A stretch of DNA of 64,000 bases, from the NCBI GenBank assembly GCA_964513465.1, contig CAZEMR010000002.1, positions 76,695-140,694 of the forward strand, given 5' to 3'. Source of the stretch: CAZEMR01 sp964513465. GTDB lineage: Bacteria; Bacteroidota; Ignavibacteria; Kapaibacteriales; UBA2268. Shown in pieces: positions 1 to 8,386 of the stretch. The translations under genes and the position numbers were made by a program. Numbering within the stretch: the stretch's first letter is position 1; the number at the start of each line of letters is the position of its first letter. Under the pieces are notes generated by a model. It saw only the letters and a list, made by a program, of their open reading frames with translations, searched no databases and was not told where the DNA came from.

Positions 1-355
1 CGAAAGCATTGCGCCAGGGTCCGGGCAGCGGCTCGGTCATTATATTATGCACGGCGAATTCTATATCGAGCGCGGCGATTCCGGCAATACGGCGGCCCAT
101 TTCGAGGCGGCTCGTCGCGATGTCGGTACCCAGAGAATGCCCCGCTCCGGCCTCGTTTAGCGCAGCGAGCACTCCGCCCTCGGCGCAGCCAATCTCGGCA
201 ACTGAGTCGCCTGGGGCGAATGCGCGCTGCCGCTTCAGGTATGGCGCCAGCACTTCCGCGCCGTAGCGGTACTGGTATTGCCAGTAGTATTTGTGGTCGG
301 CGGGTATTTCGGGCGATTGGTCAATTATATTATAAGTGTCATTCATTGATTTCAT
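1..355 (-). CDS. SAM-dependent methyltransferase, N-terminal part (cut by window edge)
   Basis: An open minus-strand frame runs from an ATG at 355 to the window edge (118 codons). About 45 residues in it reads VAEIGCAEGGVL, the glycine-rich SAM-binding motif I (E/DxGxxxG) of class I methyltransferases, followed by a second strand ending in an acidic residue (SLGTDI) as expected for motif II. The N-terminus, rich in Tyr and Trp (HKYYWQYQYRYG), resembles methyltransferases acting on lipids, sugars or quinones, but the substrate cannot be told. A second in-frame ATG lies at 346. No clear Shine-Dalgarno sequence is visible. The C-terminal half lies outside the window. Confidence 0.75.
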   Translation of the reverse strand, partial: MKSMNDTYNIIDQSPEIPADHKYYWQYQYRYGAEVLAPYLKRQRAFAPGDSVAEIGCAEGGVLAALNEAGAGHSLGTDIATSRLEMGRRIAGIAALDIEFAVHNIMTEPLPGPWRNAF

Positions 356-514
356 ATGAAAAATTTGTTAAAATAAGCTGAATTCAAATTCGTAATTGGA
401 AAATAAATCCGATCGAATTAATCTTAGTTCGGCTTAAAAAATATATATACGCAATATAAACATTTTTATTAAATTGCTGATACATTCCAATTCACCAACT
501 TACCGGAGGCTTTT

Positions 515-1462
515 ATGAAAAACTTATTCAAATTCTCATTGTTGTCCGTATTGCTTGCGATGCTGGTGGTGTCGTGCAGCAAGGACGACAACCCGGTCGA
601 CAACAGCGACCTTGGCCGTTTTGCCGCTACTTTCCAGTTTAAGCTGGACGGCCAGAGCAAAAATTATAAATATGGCGGCGCAGCATACGACGCCGAGGAT
701 AGTTATTCCTACATCGCCGGCGCTAAGGATACCACCAGCTTTATTGGCGACATCACCGGCGAGATTCTCTACATCGAGCTTCCCGGCAAAAATACCGGTA
801 CATATCAGGTTATCGACGGCGAAAACGAGATATATCTCAGAATTGGCAGTGATTTTTATTCCGGTCAGTCCGGCGTAATTACGATCTCCAAATTCGAAGG
901 CGTTGGCGGCAAGGTAGAAGGCTCATTCAGCGCAGTGCTCAAGAATTCGCTGACCGGCGAGGAAATCAATATTACCGACGGCAGCTTTTCGGTTACGCGG
1001 TTCGAGGATGACGATTTCAGCGATGACGATAATAACAACCCGGTCGAGGGCGAGAATAGCTTTATTCTGAATGGATATGAATTTGATAATGAGCATTTCG
1101 AGGTTGACGAAAGCGCCACAAATGCCGTATTTGCATATGCTTCGGGAGATGCGGGATCGTCTATCCAGATTTATGGCACTACCGAGGTCGACGGAAATAC
1201 CGAGGACATCACAATAAGCATAATCATCCGCCATGATTCGCCGGAAGCAGGCAATTACCAGATCGATCTGGAAAATACCACAATGATAATCGACATGGGC
1301 GAGCGCACATTTATGCCGCTTTATGGCGAAATTACTATCACCAGCTATGGCGACATCGGCGACTACGTAGAGGGCACATTCGAGGGCCGGTTCAAGGGAA
1401 TTGCCGACGGCAAGGAATATGATATAAGCGGCGGAAAATTCTCGGCCATGCGCACATATTGA
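515..1462 (+). CDS. Repeat lipoprotein with two tandem copies of an unknown beta-rich domain
   Basis: 315 residues. The start has a good GGAGG 6 bases upstream. The N-terminus is a lipoprotein signal with lipobox VVSC and the mature protein starts CSKDD. The rest is two related domains (about residues 35-160 and 185-315). Each ends in a Gly-rich strand pattern: GVITISKFEGVGG...VEGSF...GSFSVTR in the first, GEITITSYGDIGD...VEGTF...GGKFSAMR in the second. An acidic linker (DDDFSDDDNNN) joins them. The same domain occurs once in the next gene, so the two genes form a small paralogous family. Probably anchored on the cell surface or periplasmic face of the outer membrane. The function is unknown. 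A hairpin terminator follows. Confidence 0.85.
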   Translation: MKNLFKFSLLSVLLAMLVVSCSKDDNPVDNSDLGRFAATFQFKLDGQSKNYKYGGAAYDAEDSYSYIAGAKDTTSFIGDITGEILYIELPGKNTGTYQVIDGENEIYLRIGSDFYSGQSGVITISKFEGVGGKVEGSFSAVLKNSLTGEEINITDGSFSVTRFEDDDFSDDDNNNPVEGENSFILNGYEFDNEHFEVDESATNAVFAYASGDAGSSIQIYGTTEVDGNTEDITISIIIRHDSPEAGNYQIDLENTTMIIDMGERTFMPLYGEITITSYGDIGDYVEGTFEGRFKGIADGKEYDISGGKFSAMRTY

Positions 1463-1484
1463 TCAAACTTATATTTAAAATTAA

Positions 1485-1521
1485 ATGGCTGCCCGGCTTA
1501 TCTGCGGGTGGCCATTTTTAT
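1485..1521 (+). terminator. Rho-independent terminator after the first repeat lipoprotein
   Basis: An 11-bp imperfect stem (ATGGCTGCCCG / CGGGTGGCCAT) with a 9-base loop is followed by a T-rich run. It sits 22 bases past the stop codon. Confidence 0.6.
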
Positions 1522-1656
1522 TATATTAAAATATGCCCGCGTGTGCTTCGTACGATATATATATCCGAATCAGCTTCATTTACTTCAGCATTTTGAAATA
1601 TTCGCGCTTTCTCTTCTGAAAATTCTATTTGTATCATTAAAAACGAGGAGTCTCAA

Positions 1657-2184
1657 ATGAGAAGGACTATTCATATTCTATTCATTAGTTTTATCCTTTC
1701 GGTTGCCCTTATCGGATGCAGCGACGACGGCGACGACAATCCCACCAATGGTAATGGAGGCGATCACCCGTTCGAGGGCACTTTCGAATTCACTTCCGAC
1801 GGTAATGATGTCGATTTCGGTTGGGGACTTGCCGGCCACGATGCTGATAATAACCAATCCTTTGCCTATGGCGCTGCGGACACAACCGGCATTTCCAATT
1901 TCAATGTGGAAAACGCAATGATTATTTATTGGGAAGGAATGTCCGAAGGCACATTCCAGATTGACGGCGACAAAGTTAATATAATCCGCTGGCTCGACGA
2001 GAGTGTGTTTTATTACGGAGTTTCGGGCGAGCTGACGATTACGCATTTTGGCGATGTAGGAGGCACAATCGAAGGCAACTTCAATGCCAAACTGAGCAAT
2101 CCGCTCGACATGGATACGGTGAACATCACCGGCGGCAATTTCTCTGTCGTCCGTGTTGACGAATTCGGCACATTGCCTGATTAA
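1657..2184 (+). CDS. Repeat lipoprotein, single-domain paralogue of the upstream gene
   Basis: 175 residues, with GAGGAG about 7 bases before the ATG. The signal peptide ends in lipobox LIGC and is followed by an acidic tether (SDDGDDNPTNGNGG). The single domain ends GELTITHFGDVGGTIEG...VNITGGNFSVVR, clearly related to both domains of the preceding lipoprotein. It is separated from that gene by a terminator and a 135-base spacer, so it is probably expressed on its own. The function is unknown. The duplication suggests a surface protein family that grows by tandem copying. Confidence 0.82.
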   Translation: MRRTIHILFISFILSVALIGCSDDGDDNPTNGNGGDHPFEGTFEFTSDGNDVDFGWGLAGHDADNNQSFAYGAADTTGISNFNVENAMIIYWEGMSEGTFQIDGDKVNIIRWLDESVFYYGVSGELTITHFGDVGGTIEGNFNAKLSNPLDMDTVNITGGNFSVVRVDEFGTLPD

Positions 2185-2208
2185 TTAAAATTAGCCGATT
2201 AAAAATCG

Positions 2209-2245
2209 GGGCTGCCTGCTTTGAAATGCTTGCAGCCCTTTTTTT
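2209..2245 (+). terminator. Rho-independent terminator
   Basis: Stem GGGCTGC / GCAGCCC with a 16-base loop, followed directly by seven T. It ends the lipoprotein gene at 1657-2184. Confidence 0.75.
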
Positions 2246-2253
2246 AATACTAT

Positions 2254-2577
2254 TTACGTTGATTCCATTCTGGATGCGATTATTTTTTTGAATAACCATC
2301 TTCTGAATGCAACAAGAAATATTGAAGCTACTAAATCGGATATTGGCGAAAAATGCATTCCATCCTCGATGTCGAACAATACCCATGAAGATAATACGAA
2401 GTCAATTGCAGCGAGCAAAATAAAAGTTGCAATGAAATCTATCCAAAATGGGCGTTTAAGCGTTTTTTGTAAATTTTCGATTTTTGCATTTTTAAATAAA
2501 TCCACAGTTTCTCCAATTAATATAATTAAAATGGATCTGGACACCACCATGGAAGTTCGATGTTTAATTCTTCCCAA
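2254..2577 (-). CDS. Small integral membrane protein, unknown function
   Basis: 107 residues from a TTG at 2577, which has a GGAGAG sequence 6 bases upstream; an alternative ATG lies at 2550. Three hydrophobic stretches are visible: one near the start (ILIILIG), a strong one in the middle (FIATFILLAAIDFVLSSWVLF) and one near the end (LVASIFLVAF), followed by a basic tail (RRWLFKK). I recognise no family. Base composition is more AT-rich than the neighbours, and the opposite strand also has an open frame, so the call rests mainly on the membrane-like profile and the ribosome-binding site. Confidence 0.5.
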   Translation of the reverse strand: MGRIKHRTSMVVSRSILIILIGETVDLFKNAKIENLQKTLKRPFWIDFIATFILLAAIDFVLSSWVLFDIEDGMHFSPISDLVASIFLVAFRRWLFKKIIASRMEST

Positions 2578-2620
2578 AAATAGCTCTCCGGATTAATATA
2601 TTAAAAATGAGTTTAAAATA

Positions 2621-3370
2621 CTAAGAATTTTTTTGATAAATTTTCCCGCGCTTTATTCCGGATTTGTTCAGGAAATGGCTGACCGATACCGAAAGCACGC
2701 CAAGGCCATACTTAACGCTTCGCCGGAAGTTGATCGAGCTGGCCTCCTTGAAATACTTCGTCGGGCAGGTGATCTCGGCGATTTCGAATCCGGCGGCGAA
2801 TATCTGCGATAGCATTTGATTATCGAACACAAAATCGTCCGAATTTGCGTTGTAATTAATCGCTTCGAGCACCTCGCGCGAGAAAGCGCGATAGCCGGTG
2901 TGGTATTCCGACAGTTTCTGGCCGATCATATAATTCTGGAATAGGGTCAGAAAGCGGTTGGCTATATATTTATATTTCGGCATTCCTCCGCGCAGCGCGC
3001 CGCGCCCGAGAATTCGCGATCCCAGCACCACGGGATAGACGTCGTTGGCGATCAGGTATGCCATCGAGGGGATCAGCTTGGGTGTATATTGATAATCCGG
3101 GTGGACCATGATGACGATGTCTGCTCCAAGGGCAAGCGCCTTGTTATAGCATGACTTCTGGTTGCCGCCATAGCCTTTGTTTATTTCGTGAACGATTACG
3201 TGGCGTATCCCGATTTCGCGGGCGAGATCGGCGGTTTTGTCGTTGCTGGCGTCGTCCACCAATACGACTTCGTCGACGATATCGCCGGGAATTTCTTCAT
3301 AAGTCTTAACCAGAGTGCGCTCGGCGTTGTATGCGGGCAGCACTACCACTACTTTTTTGCCGTTAATCAT
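2621..3370 (-). CDS. Family 2 glycosyltransferase (DPM1-like)
   Basis: 249 residues. The N-terminal Rossmann-like part has KVVVVLPAYNAERTL and the nucleotide-binding VDDASNDKT. The DxD region reads MVHPDYQYTP, and the acceptor-side motif EYHTGYRAFS is typical of dolichyl- or polyprenyl-phosphate sugar synthases of family GT2. There is no C-terminal membrane domain, so it is a compact cytoplasmic enzyme at the inner face of the membrane. It probably moves a sugar from a nucleotide sugar to a lipid carrier for envelope glycan synthesis. Sugar and acceptor cannot be read from the sequence. It stands alone between the small membrane protein and coaX, with a 72-base AT-rich gap upstream. Confidence 0.85.
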   Translation of the reverse strand: MINGKKVVVVLPAYNAERTLVKTYEEIPGDIVDEVVLVDDASNDKTADLAREIGIRHVIVHEINKGYGGNQKSCYNKALALGADIVIMVHPDYQYTPKLIPSMAYLIANDVYPVVLGSRILGRGALRGGMPKYKYIANRFLTLFQNYMIGQKLSEYHTGYRAFSREVLEAINYNANSDDFVFDNQMLSQIFAAGFEIAEITCPTKYFKEASSINFRRSVKYGLGVLSVSVSHFLNKSGIKRGKIYQKNS

Positions 3371-3442
3371 ACGGATATGTTATTGATTTGAACAAAATAA
3401 TCAGATTACAAATTTAGATAAATTAATTCAAAATAAACAGAC

Positions 3443-4201
3443 TTAATTGCCGCTGGGGGTAATTTGTTCTTCGAGCAGCCTTAGCAATCCGCGCAGAACA
3501 AGGTCGGGGATGATGTCGATATTCCGCCACTGGCGCAGAGCAAACTGCATATCGCGGGCATGGCCGCCGGTCAGAACCAGGCGCGTTGGGCGTTCGGTGA
3601 TGCGGCGTTCGATGCGTTCGACGATATTGATTACCGAACCGGCGGCGCCGAAGAGCACTCCGGCAAGTATGGCGTCGTCGGTATTCATGCCGAGCGGGAT
3701 GTCGCGATGCTCGATACTGATCTCGCGAAGCTGGTCGGTGGAGTTGGCGAGCGCGGAAATCTGTGTTTTAAGCCCCGGCATAATCGTCCCGCCGGCGAAT
3801 ATATTATCCTTGGCGAGCAGGTTGATCGTAATCGCGGTGCCGCAGTCGATGGTGATGAGTGGGGGCGGAAACATCGCGGCGGCTCCGGCAATTCCAAGCG
3901 CGCGGTCGGCTCCGGCTCCCGCGATATGTTTCCATTTGATAAATCTTGTGCGGTCGAGCAGTTTTGTTGCATTATATATATAATTGGGGGGCAAATCGAG
4001 CGCCATAAGCAATTGTTCATATCGAATCGAGCTGACGCTGGAAATGCCGATTGCGTCGGGTTTCAGGCCGTGGATGAATTCCGAGGCCGTGCGTTCCCAG
4101 CCGGCGGAATAATCAGTGGCAAAGGATTCGCCCTCGGGGCCGAGGGCTTTCGCCCGGCTGTTGCCGATGTCCACGGCTGCGGATCTGGATTTGTGAGCCA
4201 T
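3443..4201 (-). CDS. coaX: Type III pantothenate kinase
   Basis: 252 residues, the usual length for CoaX. It belongs to the ASKHA fold: phosphate-1 motif AVDIGNSRAK at the N-terminus, GAGADRALG, then IDCGTAITINLL and GGTIMPGLKTQ, with TGGHARD in the C-terminal half. It phosphorylates pantothenate in the first step of coenzyme A synthesis. The start ATG at 4201 lies one base after the stop of the upstream lipoprotein gene, so the two are translationally coupled. Confidence 0.93.
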   Translation of the reverse strand: MAHKSRSAAVDIGNSRAKALGPEGESFATDYSAGWERTASEFIHGLKPDAIGISSVSSIRYEQLLMALDLPPNYIYNATKLLDRTRFIKWKHIAGAGADRALGIAGAAAMFPPPLITIDCGTAITINLLAKDNIFAGGTIMPGLKTQISALANSTDQLREISIEHRDIPLGMNTDDAILAGVLFGAAGSVINIVERIERRITERPTRLVLTGGHARDMQFALRQWRNIDIIPDLVLRGLLRLLEEQITPSGN

Positions 4202-4202
4202 T

Positions 4203-4856
4203 TTACCGTGTCCGGCTTAATTTTCTATTGTATTTCGCAATGGCATTTTGTATGTCGACCAGCAGTCTATCGCTCGCCTGGGCGATTGCTTTGCTGAATG
4301 CGGGAGCTATGGTTGCCACCGCGTTATTCCTTCGCGGGATTTCGATATTATACGTCTCCGAAAGCAGTATGTCGCGCTCTACTTCCATCGAACGACGCTT
4401 GATAAGATTGGCTTTCAATATGAAAACAACCCGGTTTGCGCCGCGCTCTTCTGATTCGGAATTAACGGCGATCATTTCCAGCACCTGGCCCTCGAGTATA
4501 TAATCGGGGACAATCATAGAGGTGGCGCCGATAATGCCATTGGTGAATGCTCCTGCGCGGCTGTAGCGCGATAAGATGTAATCAGTCACCATGCTTGATA
4601 AGTCTGTGATCCAGCGGTGATAATTATAGCGTTCCACCTCGGTGGGGCCGAGACGTGCGAGTATGGCGTCGGTATCGAATTCCGAAACCACATCGAATTG
4701 GCGGATTTGCAGCGCGCCGGGAACAGTGTCGATCTTTTCGAGCGAAATTGGCTGTTTCTGCAGTTCGTAATAGCTGATTGCCGGATATTCCGTCCTGACA
4801 TTGATACATCCTGTGGTAATTACTAAAAGAAGTATGAAAATGCTGGTTTTTTTCAT
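4203..4856 (-). CDS. ABC-type transport auxiliary lipoprotein (PqiC/Mla-associated family)
   Basis: 217 residues with lipobox TTGC after a short hydrophobic signal. The pattern YYELQ near the N-terminus, an early strand LQIRQFDVVSEFDTD followed by RYNYHRWITDLSSMVTDYIL, matches the auxiliary lipoproteins (PF03886 type) that work with MlaFED/Pqi-type lipid transporters in the periplasm. No MCE protein, permease or ATPase of that transporter lies in the window, so the partner must be encoded elsewhere. It is coupled to coaX downstream with a one-base gap, which is an unusual pairing. Confidence 0.7.
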   Translation of the reverse strand: MKKTSIFILLLVITTGCINVRTEYPAISYYELQKQPISLEKIDTVPGALQIRQFDVVSEFDTDAILARLGPTEVERYNYHRWITDLSSMVTDYILSRYSRAGAFTNGIIGATSMIVPDYILEGQVLEMIAVNSESEERGANRVVFILKANLIKRRSMEVERDILLSETYNIEIPRRNNAVATIAPAFSKAIAQASDRLLVDIQNAIAKYNRKLSRTR

Positions 4857-4999
4857 TATAATTCTCTCGATTTATTGATTTTTATTATTATTGCATTGTA
4901 CGAATCTGCGAATTCGGAAAAAAGCAGAAAGTCAGGTTCGGCAAAATGTTTCTCTATTTTTCAATTATACCAATTTTATCAGCAAATATCAAATAGTTA

Positions 5000-5728
5000 A
5001 TGGTTTATTTTATTTCGGACATACATCTCGGATTATTTGGACGGCAGCGCGAACGTGAGCGGGAGACCCTGCTAATCGATTTTCTCGAGAAAATCAGCGG
5101 CGACGCGACGCATCTTATCATCGCAGGCGATCTGTTCGACTACTGGTTCGAATACAAAACGGTTATCCCGCGGGCATTCGTTCGCACTTTGGGTGTGCTG
5201 AATGAATTGCAGACGAGCGGAGTCCGAATCGAATATGTAATGGGCAATCACGACTTCGGGCATTGGGATTTCTTCGAGCACGACCTCGGCATTCCGGTGC
5301 ACAAGGAAGACATCGTACGGGAATACTCCGGTTGCAGGTTCTACATATCCCACGGAGACGGGAAGTCCTATAAAGACACCGGATATAAAATTCTGAAAAA
5401 AATATTACGCAGCCCGGTTTCGCTGAAATTATATTCCTGGCTGCATCCCGACGCCGGCATCGGACTTGCGCTGGCCAGCAGCCGCAAAAGCCGCAAGCAT
5501 ACCGACCAGAAGGACTACGGCCAAAGAGACGGAATGCTCGATTTCGCAAAATCAAAAATCGAGGAGGGGTTCGATTATGTAATAATGGGCCACCGCCATC
5601 AGGCCGTCCGCAAGCAGTTCGGCAAGGGGTGGTATGTCAATCTTGGCGAATGGATCAATAATCCCACATTTGCCCGCTTCGATGGCGAAAAAATCGAGCT
5701 GATGCGAGTAGCAGATTTCCTCGATTAG
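5000..5728 (+). CDS. lpxH: UDP-2,3-diacylglucosamine hydrolase (lipid A synthesis)
   Basis: 242 residues of calcineurin-like metallophosphoesterase. Metal ligands sit in ISDIHLG (residues 5-11), AGDLFDYW, MGNHDF, SHGDG and MGHRHQ. The GDLFDYWFEY signature and length are those of LpxH, which cleaves UDP-2,3-diacylglucosamine to lipid X at the inner membrane. It therefore implies that the organism makes lipid A. The stop codon overlaps the stop codon of the convergent fetB-like gene (5725-5728), leaving no room for a terminator between them. Confidence 0.87.
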   Translation: MVYFISDIHLGLFGRQRERERETLLIDFLEKISGDATHLIIAGDLFDYWFEYKTVIPRAFVRTLGVLNELQTSGVRIEYVMGNHDFGHWDFFEHDLGIPVHKEDIVREYSGCRFYISHGDGKSYKDTGYKILKKILRSPVSLKLYSWLHPDAGIGLALASSRKSRKHTDQKDYGQRDGMLDFAKSKIEEGFDYVIMGHRHQAVRKQFGKGWYVNLGEWINNPTFARFDGEKIELMRVADFLD

Positions 5729-6522
5729 CTTTCGCTTTCCTTAAATATATTCTGCCGGAAGCGCCCGAATTCGTCGAATACGTAGCTGCGCGACGACGCA
5801 ACGCTGATGAATACCGTCATTACGCTGGCGGACATTACCGCAATCATAATCATAATCTGATATTTAATCGCCACTGTTGGGTCGCTGCCGCCGAGAATCT
5901 GGCCTGTCATCATCCCCGGCAGCGAGATTATCCCCATAGTCGCAGTATTGGCGATCGTTGGGCTGAATGCGTCTTTGAGCGCATCGCGGAAATAATCGAA
6001 GAGCGCTTCGTTGCGGGTGGCGCCGGTCATTATGCGGAATTTATATGTCTCCTCTGATTTGCGGATCGTCTGATAAAACGAGCGGATGCCGATAATCGCG
6101 CTGGTCAGGCAATTGCCCAGTATCATACCGACGATCGGGATCATATACCGCGCGGCGGTAACGTTGTCCAGCTCGAGCACTATTGCCAGAAACACCAGCG
6201 CGGGGATAGCCATCCCGATAAATACGCCCGCCAGCACCGACGGGAAGAAAAATTTCTGCCGCAGATCGCTGCGGCGGATGATAGTATGCGTGGCCGTAAG
6301 CGTCATTACCAGCACCCAGAGCGAATTGAGCCACCATGCGTCGAGATCGAATATGTATTCCAGATATAATCCCACCAGCAGAAGCTGGACGGTCATCCGG
6401 CCGAATGCGATCAGCAGCGAGCTGACCAGCCCTGTGCGGAAATACGCAAATACGGCAATCGGGATCAGCAGCAGCAAAAAGCCGATGCCGAGCTGCAGCC
6501 AGCCAATATCTATGGTGTTCAT
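5725..6522 (-). CDS. fetB: ABC exporter permease, FetB/YbbM (UPF0014) family
   Basis: 265 residues with about six membrane segments. The central stretch PIVGMILGNCLTSAI and the later GIISLPGMMTGQILGG are hallmark sequences of the UPF0014/FetB permeases, implicated in iron or metal export in E. coli. It overlaps the ATPase gene upstream by four bases (ATGA), so the two form a two-gene operon. Substrate here is inferred from family only. Confidence 0.85.
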   Translation of the reverse strand: MNTIDIGWLQLGIGFLLLLIPIAVFAYFRTGLVSSLLIAFGRMTVQLLLVGLYLEYIFDLDAWWLNSLWVLVMTLTATHTIIRRSDLRQKFFFPSVLAGVFIGMAIPALVFLAIVLELDNVTAARYMIPIVGMILGNCLTSAIIGIRSFYQTIRKSEETYKFRIMTGATRNEALFDYFRDALKDAFSPTIANTATMGIISLPGMMTGQILGGSDPTVAIKYQIMIMIAVMSASVMTVFISVASSRSYVFDEFGRFRQNIFKESES

Positions 6523-7160
6523 TTGCGGCCTCCTATATCGATAATCTTATCGCAGCTCTCCAGCCAGCGTTTTTCGTGCGAAGTCGATAGCACCGCCGAG
6601 TCGTTTTCGTCGAGCATAAATCGCACCGCATGATCGATCGACCCCTCGTCGAGCGCCGAGGTCGGCTCGTCGAGCAGAAGCAGCGGCCGCTTCAGCAGGC
6701 GGCATATCAGCAGTCCGACTCGCTGCTTTTCGCCGCCGGAGATTTTTGTGAATTCCTTATCCAGAATATCTTCGGATAATCCGAGGGAATCGAGACCGCT
6801 GAGGATGTCTTCGCGGTCGGGGTCAAGTCCTTTATTGTCGGAATAAGTAAACGGGCGGCGGATTACTTCGCGGACTTTGCCCTGGCCGGGGGCTGCGACG
6901 TTTTGCGGCAGCCAGCACATATCGCGGCGGAGATCGTCGATATCTCCATTGCCCAGCATTTTGCCGCGTATATATATATTGCCGGAGTCGGGGTGCTCGA
7001 ATCCCATGATGGCCGAGAGCAGCGATGATTTGCCGCTGCCCGAGGGGCCTTTGAGCGCCACTTTATCGCCCGGAGCGAGCGAGAGATCGAAATCATCGAA
7101 TATCTTCCGGCCGTCGAATGCCAGCGTAAGGCCCTTTATTTGTAATACTTTTTCGCTCAT
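6519..7160 (-). CDS. fetA: ABC exporter ATP-binding subunit, FetA/YbbL-like
   Basis: 213 residues. Walker A is GPSGSGKSS, Q-loop CWLPQN, signature SGGEKQRVG and Walker B LLLLDEPTSALD, with switch histidine in STSHE. Short ATPases of this length next to a UPF0014 permease are the FetA (YbbL) type. It powers the FetB-like permease. A candidate -7 element TATATTTG lies at 7197-7204 upstream. Confidence 0.85.
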   Translation of the reverse strand: MSEKVLQIKGLTLAFDGRKIFDDFDLSLAPGDKVALKGPSGSGKSSLLSAIMGFEHPDSGNIYIRGKMLGNGDIDDLRRDMCWLPQNVAAPGQGKVREVIRRPFTYSDNKGLDPDREDILSGLDSLGLSEDILDKEFTKISGGEKQRVGLLICRLLKRPLLLLDEPTSALDEGSIDHAVRFMLDENDSAVLSTSHEKRWLESCDKIIDIGGRK

Positions 7161-7196
7161 AAGTAATATTATATGAATTTGTGGATTTGTGTACTA

Positions 7197-7204
7197 CAAA
7201 TATA
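7197..7204 (-). promoter_or_regulatory. Candidate Bacteroidota-type -7 element before fetA
   Basis: On the minus strand this reads TATATTTG, matching TAnnTTTG, 37 bases before the fetA start codon. The -33 position is T-rich but has no clear TTG, so the match is partial. Confidence 0.35.
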
Positions 7205-7312
7205 GTTTTATTAGTTAAAAAAGGTTTATATTTTGAATAAATTTTCGTATGTTTTAATCGGAATCAAGGTCTCCCGATATTCACATCCAATAAATTAATA
7301 ACGAGGTTAGCC

Positions 7313-8245
7313 ATGAAAAAGATTGGCATCCTGTTCGGAATGGAAACGGCGTTTCCCGAAGAATTGGTCCGCCGCATTAACGCCGCGGACAAGAGCGGAC
7401 TGACATCTGAATATGCCAGCCTCGGAGCGATAACCATAGATCAGAAGCCGGATTACGACGTGGTGCTCGACCGCATCTCGCCGCGGATTCCGTATTATGT
7501 TGCCGCGCTTAAGTCTGCCGCAGTCAACGGAGTTCGCGTGGTAAACAATCCGTTTATGAATTGCTTCCCTGATAATTTTTTCTTTTATAATATTGCCAAA
7601 AAGCTGGATATACCGCTGCCGCGGACGGCAATATTGCCCAGCAAGCATCATCCGCACGGCGTCACGGCGGATTTCCTGCGCAATCTGCAATATCCGCTGA
7701 ATTGGGATGAGATATTCGAATACGTCGGCTGGCCGGCATACCTGAAGGCCAACTCCGGCAGCGACGAATTCAATATGTATAAAATTTACAACAAATCGGA
7801 ATTCTTCTCTGCTTACGATCTGACGGGCCGGAATGTGATGCTGCTACAGCAGTGCGTCGATTACAACGATTATTTCCGTTGCTTTGCAATCGGGCAGCGC
7901 GATTACAGGGTGCTGCATTACGATCCGTCGCGGCCTCAGCATCTGCGGTATAAGCCGGAACCGCTGGCGGAGGATCATCCCGTTTTTGCGAAAATCCGCG
8001 ACTATTCTCAAAAAATTGCGAAAGCGTTCGATCTGGATTTCAACGCGGTCGATTTTGCCGTCAATGGCCGGGAAGTCGTTGCGGTGGATATATATAACCC
8101 GGCGCCGAAGCTCGAGCGCGGCCATCTGCTCGACGAGAATTTCGAATGGATTGCCGACCGCACAGCCGATATGCTGATTCGAAGGGCGTCGAGTCCGGCC
8201 GCCGAGAAAAAATTCTACGACAAACTGATCGATATGATCCGCTGA
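7313..8245 (+). CDS. ATP-grasp domain protein, RimK/PurK-like, function unknown
   Basis: 310 residues. The N-terminal part (KKIGILFGMETAFPEEL) looks like a pre-ATP-grasp domain. The middle has the ATP-binding pattern WPAYLKANSGSDEFNMYKI, then NVMLLQQCVDYNDYFRC, and the C-terminal metal-site region LDFNAVDFAVNGREVVAVDIYNPAP. Such enzymes ligate a carboxylate to an amine or thiol using ATP, but I cannot name the substrates. A GAGG sequence lies 8 bases before the ATG. It stands alone between fetA (divergent) and gltX. Confidence 0.75.
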   Translation: MKKIGILFGMETAFPEELVRRINAADKSGLTSEYASLGAITIDQKPDYDVVLDRISPRIPYYVAALKSAAVNGVRVVNNPFMNCFPDNFFFYNIAKKLDIPLPRTAILPSKHHPHGVTADFLRNLQYPLNWDEIFEYVGWPAYLKANSGSDEFNMYKIYNKSEFFSAYDLTGRNVMLLQQCVDYNDYFRCFAIGQRDYRVLHYDPSRPQHLRYKPEPLAEDHPVFAKIRDYSQKIAKAFDLDFNAVDFAVNGREVVAVDIYNPAPKLERGHLLDENFEWIADRTADMLIRRASSPAAEKKFYDKLIDMIR

Positions 8246-8265
8246 GATTTGTGATTAATTGCGCT

Positions 8266-8298
8266 AAGTCCCGAAGTCACATCAGGCTGCGGGATTTT
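8266..8298 (+). terminator. Possible terminator after the ATP-grasp gene
   Basis: AAGTCCCG and CGGGATTT can pair (one G-U) around a 16-base loop, and TTTTCG follows. The T-run is short. Confidence 0.4.
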
Positions 8299-8386
8299 CG
8301 CGTTGTGCGGTCGATTTTACTTTAAGCTCTATTTTTTGTATTTTGAATATTCCTGAATTCGCATTTAAAAATCACAGAGGAATAAT

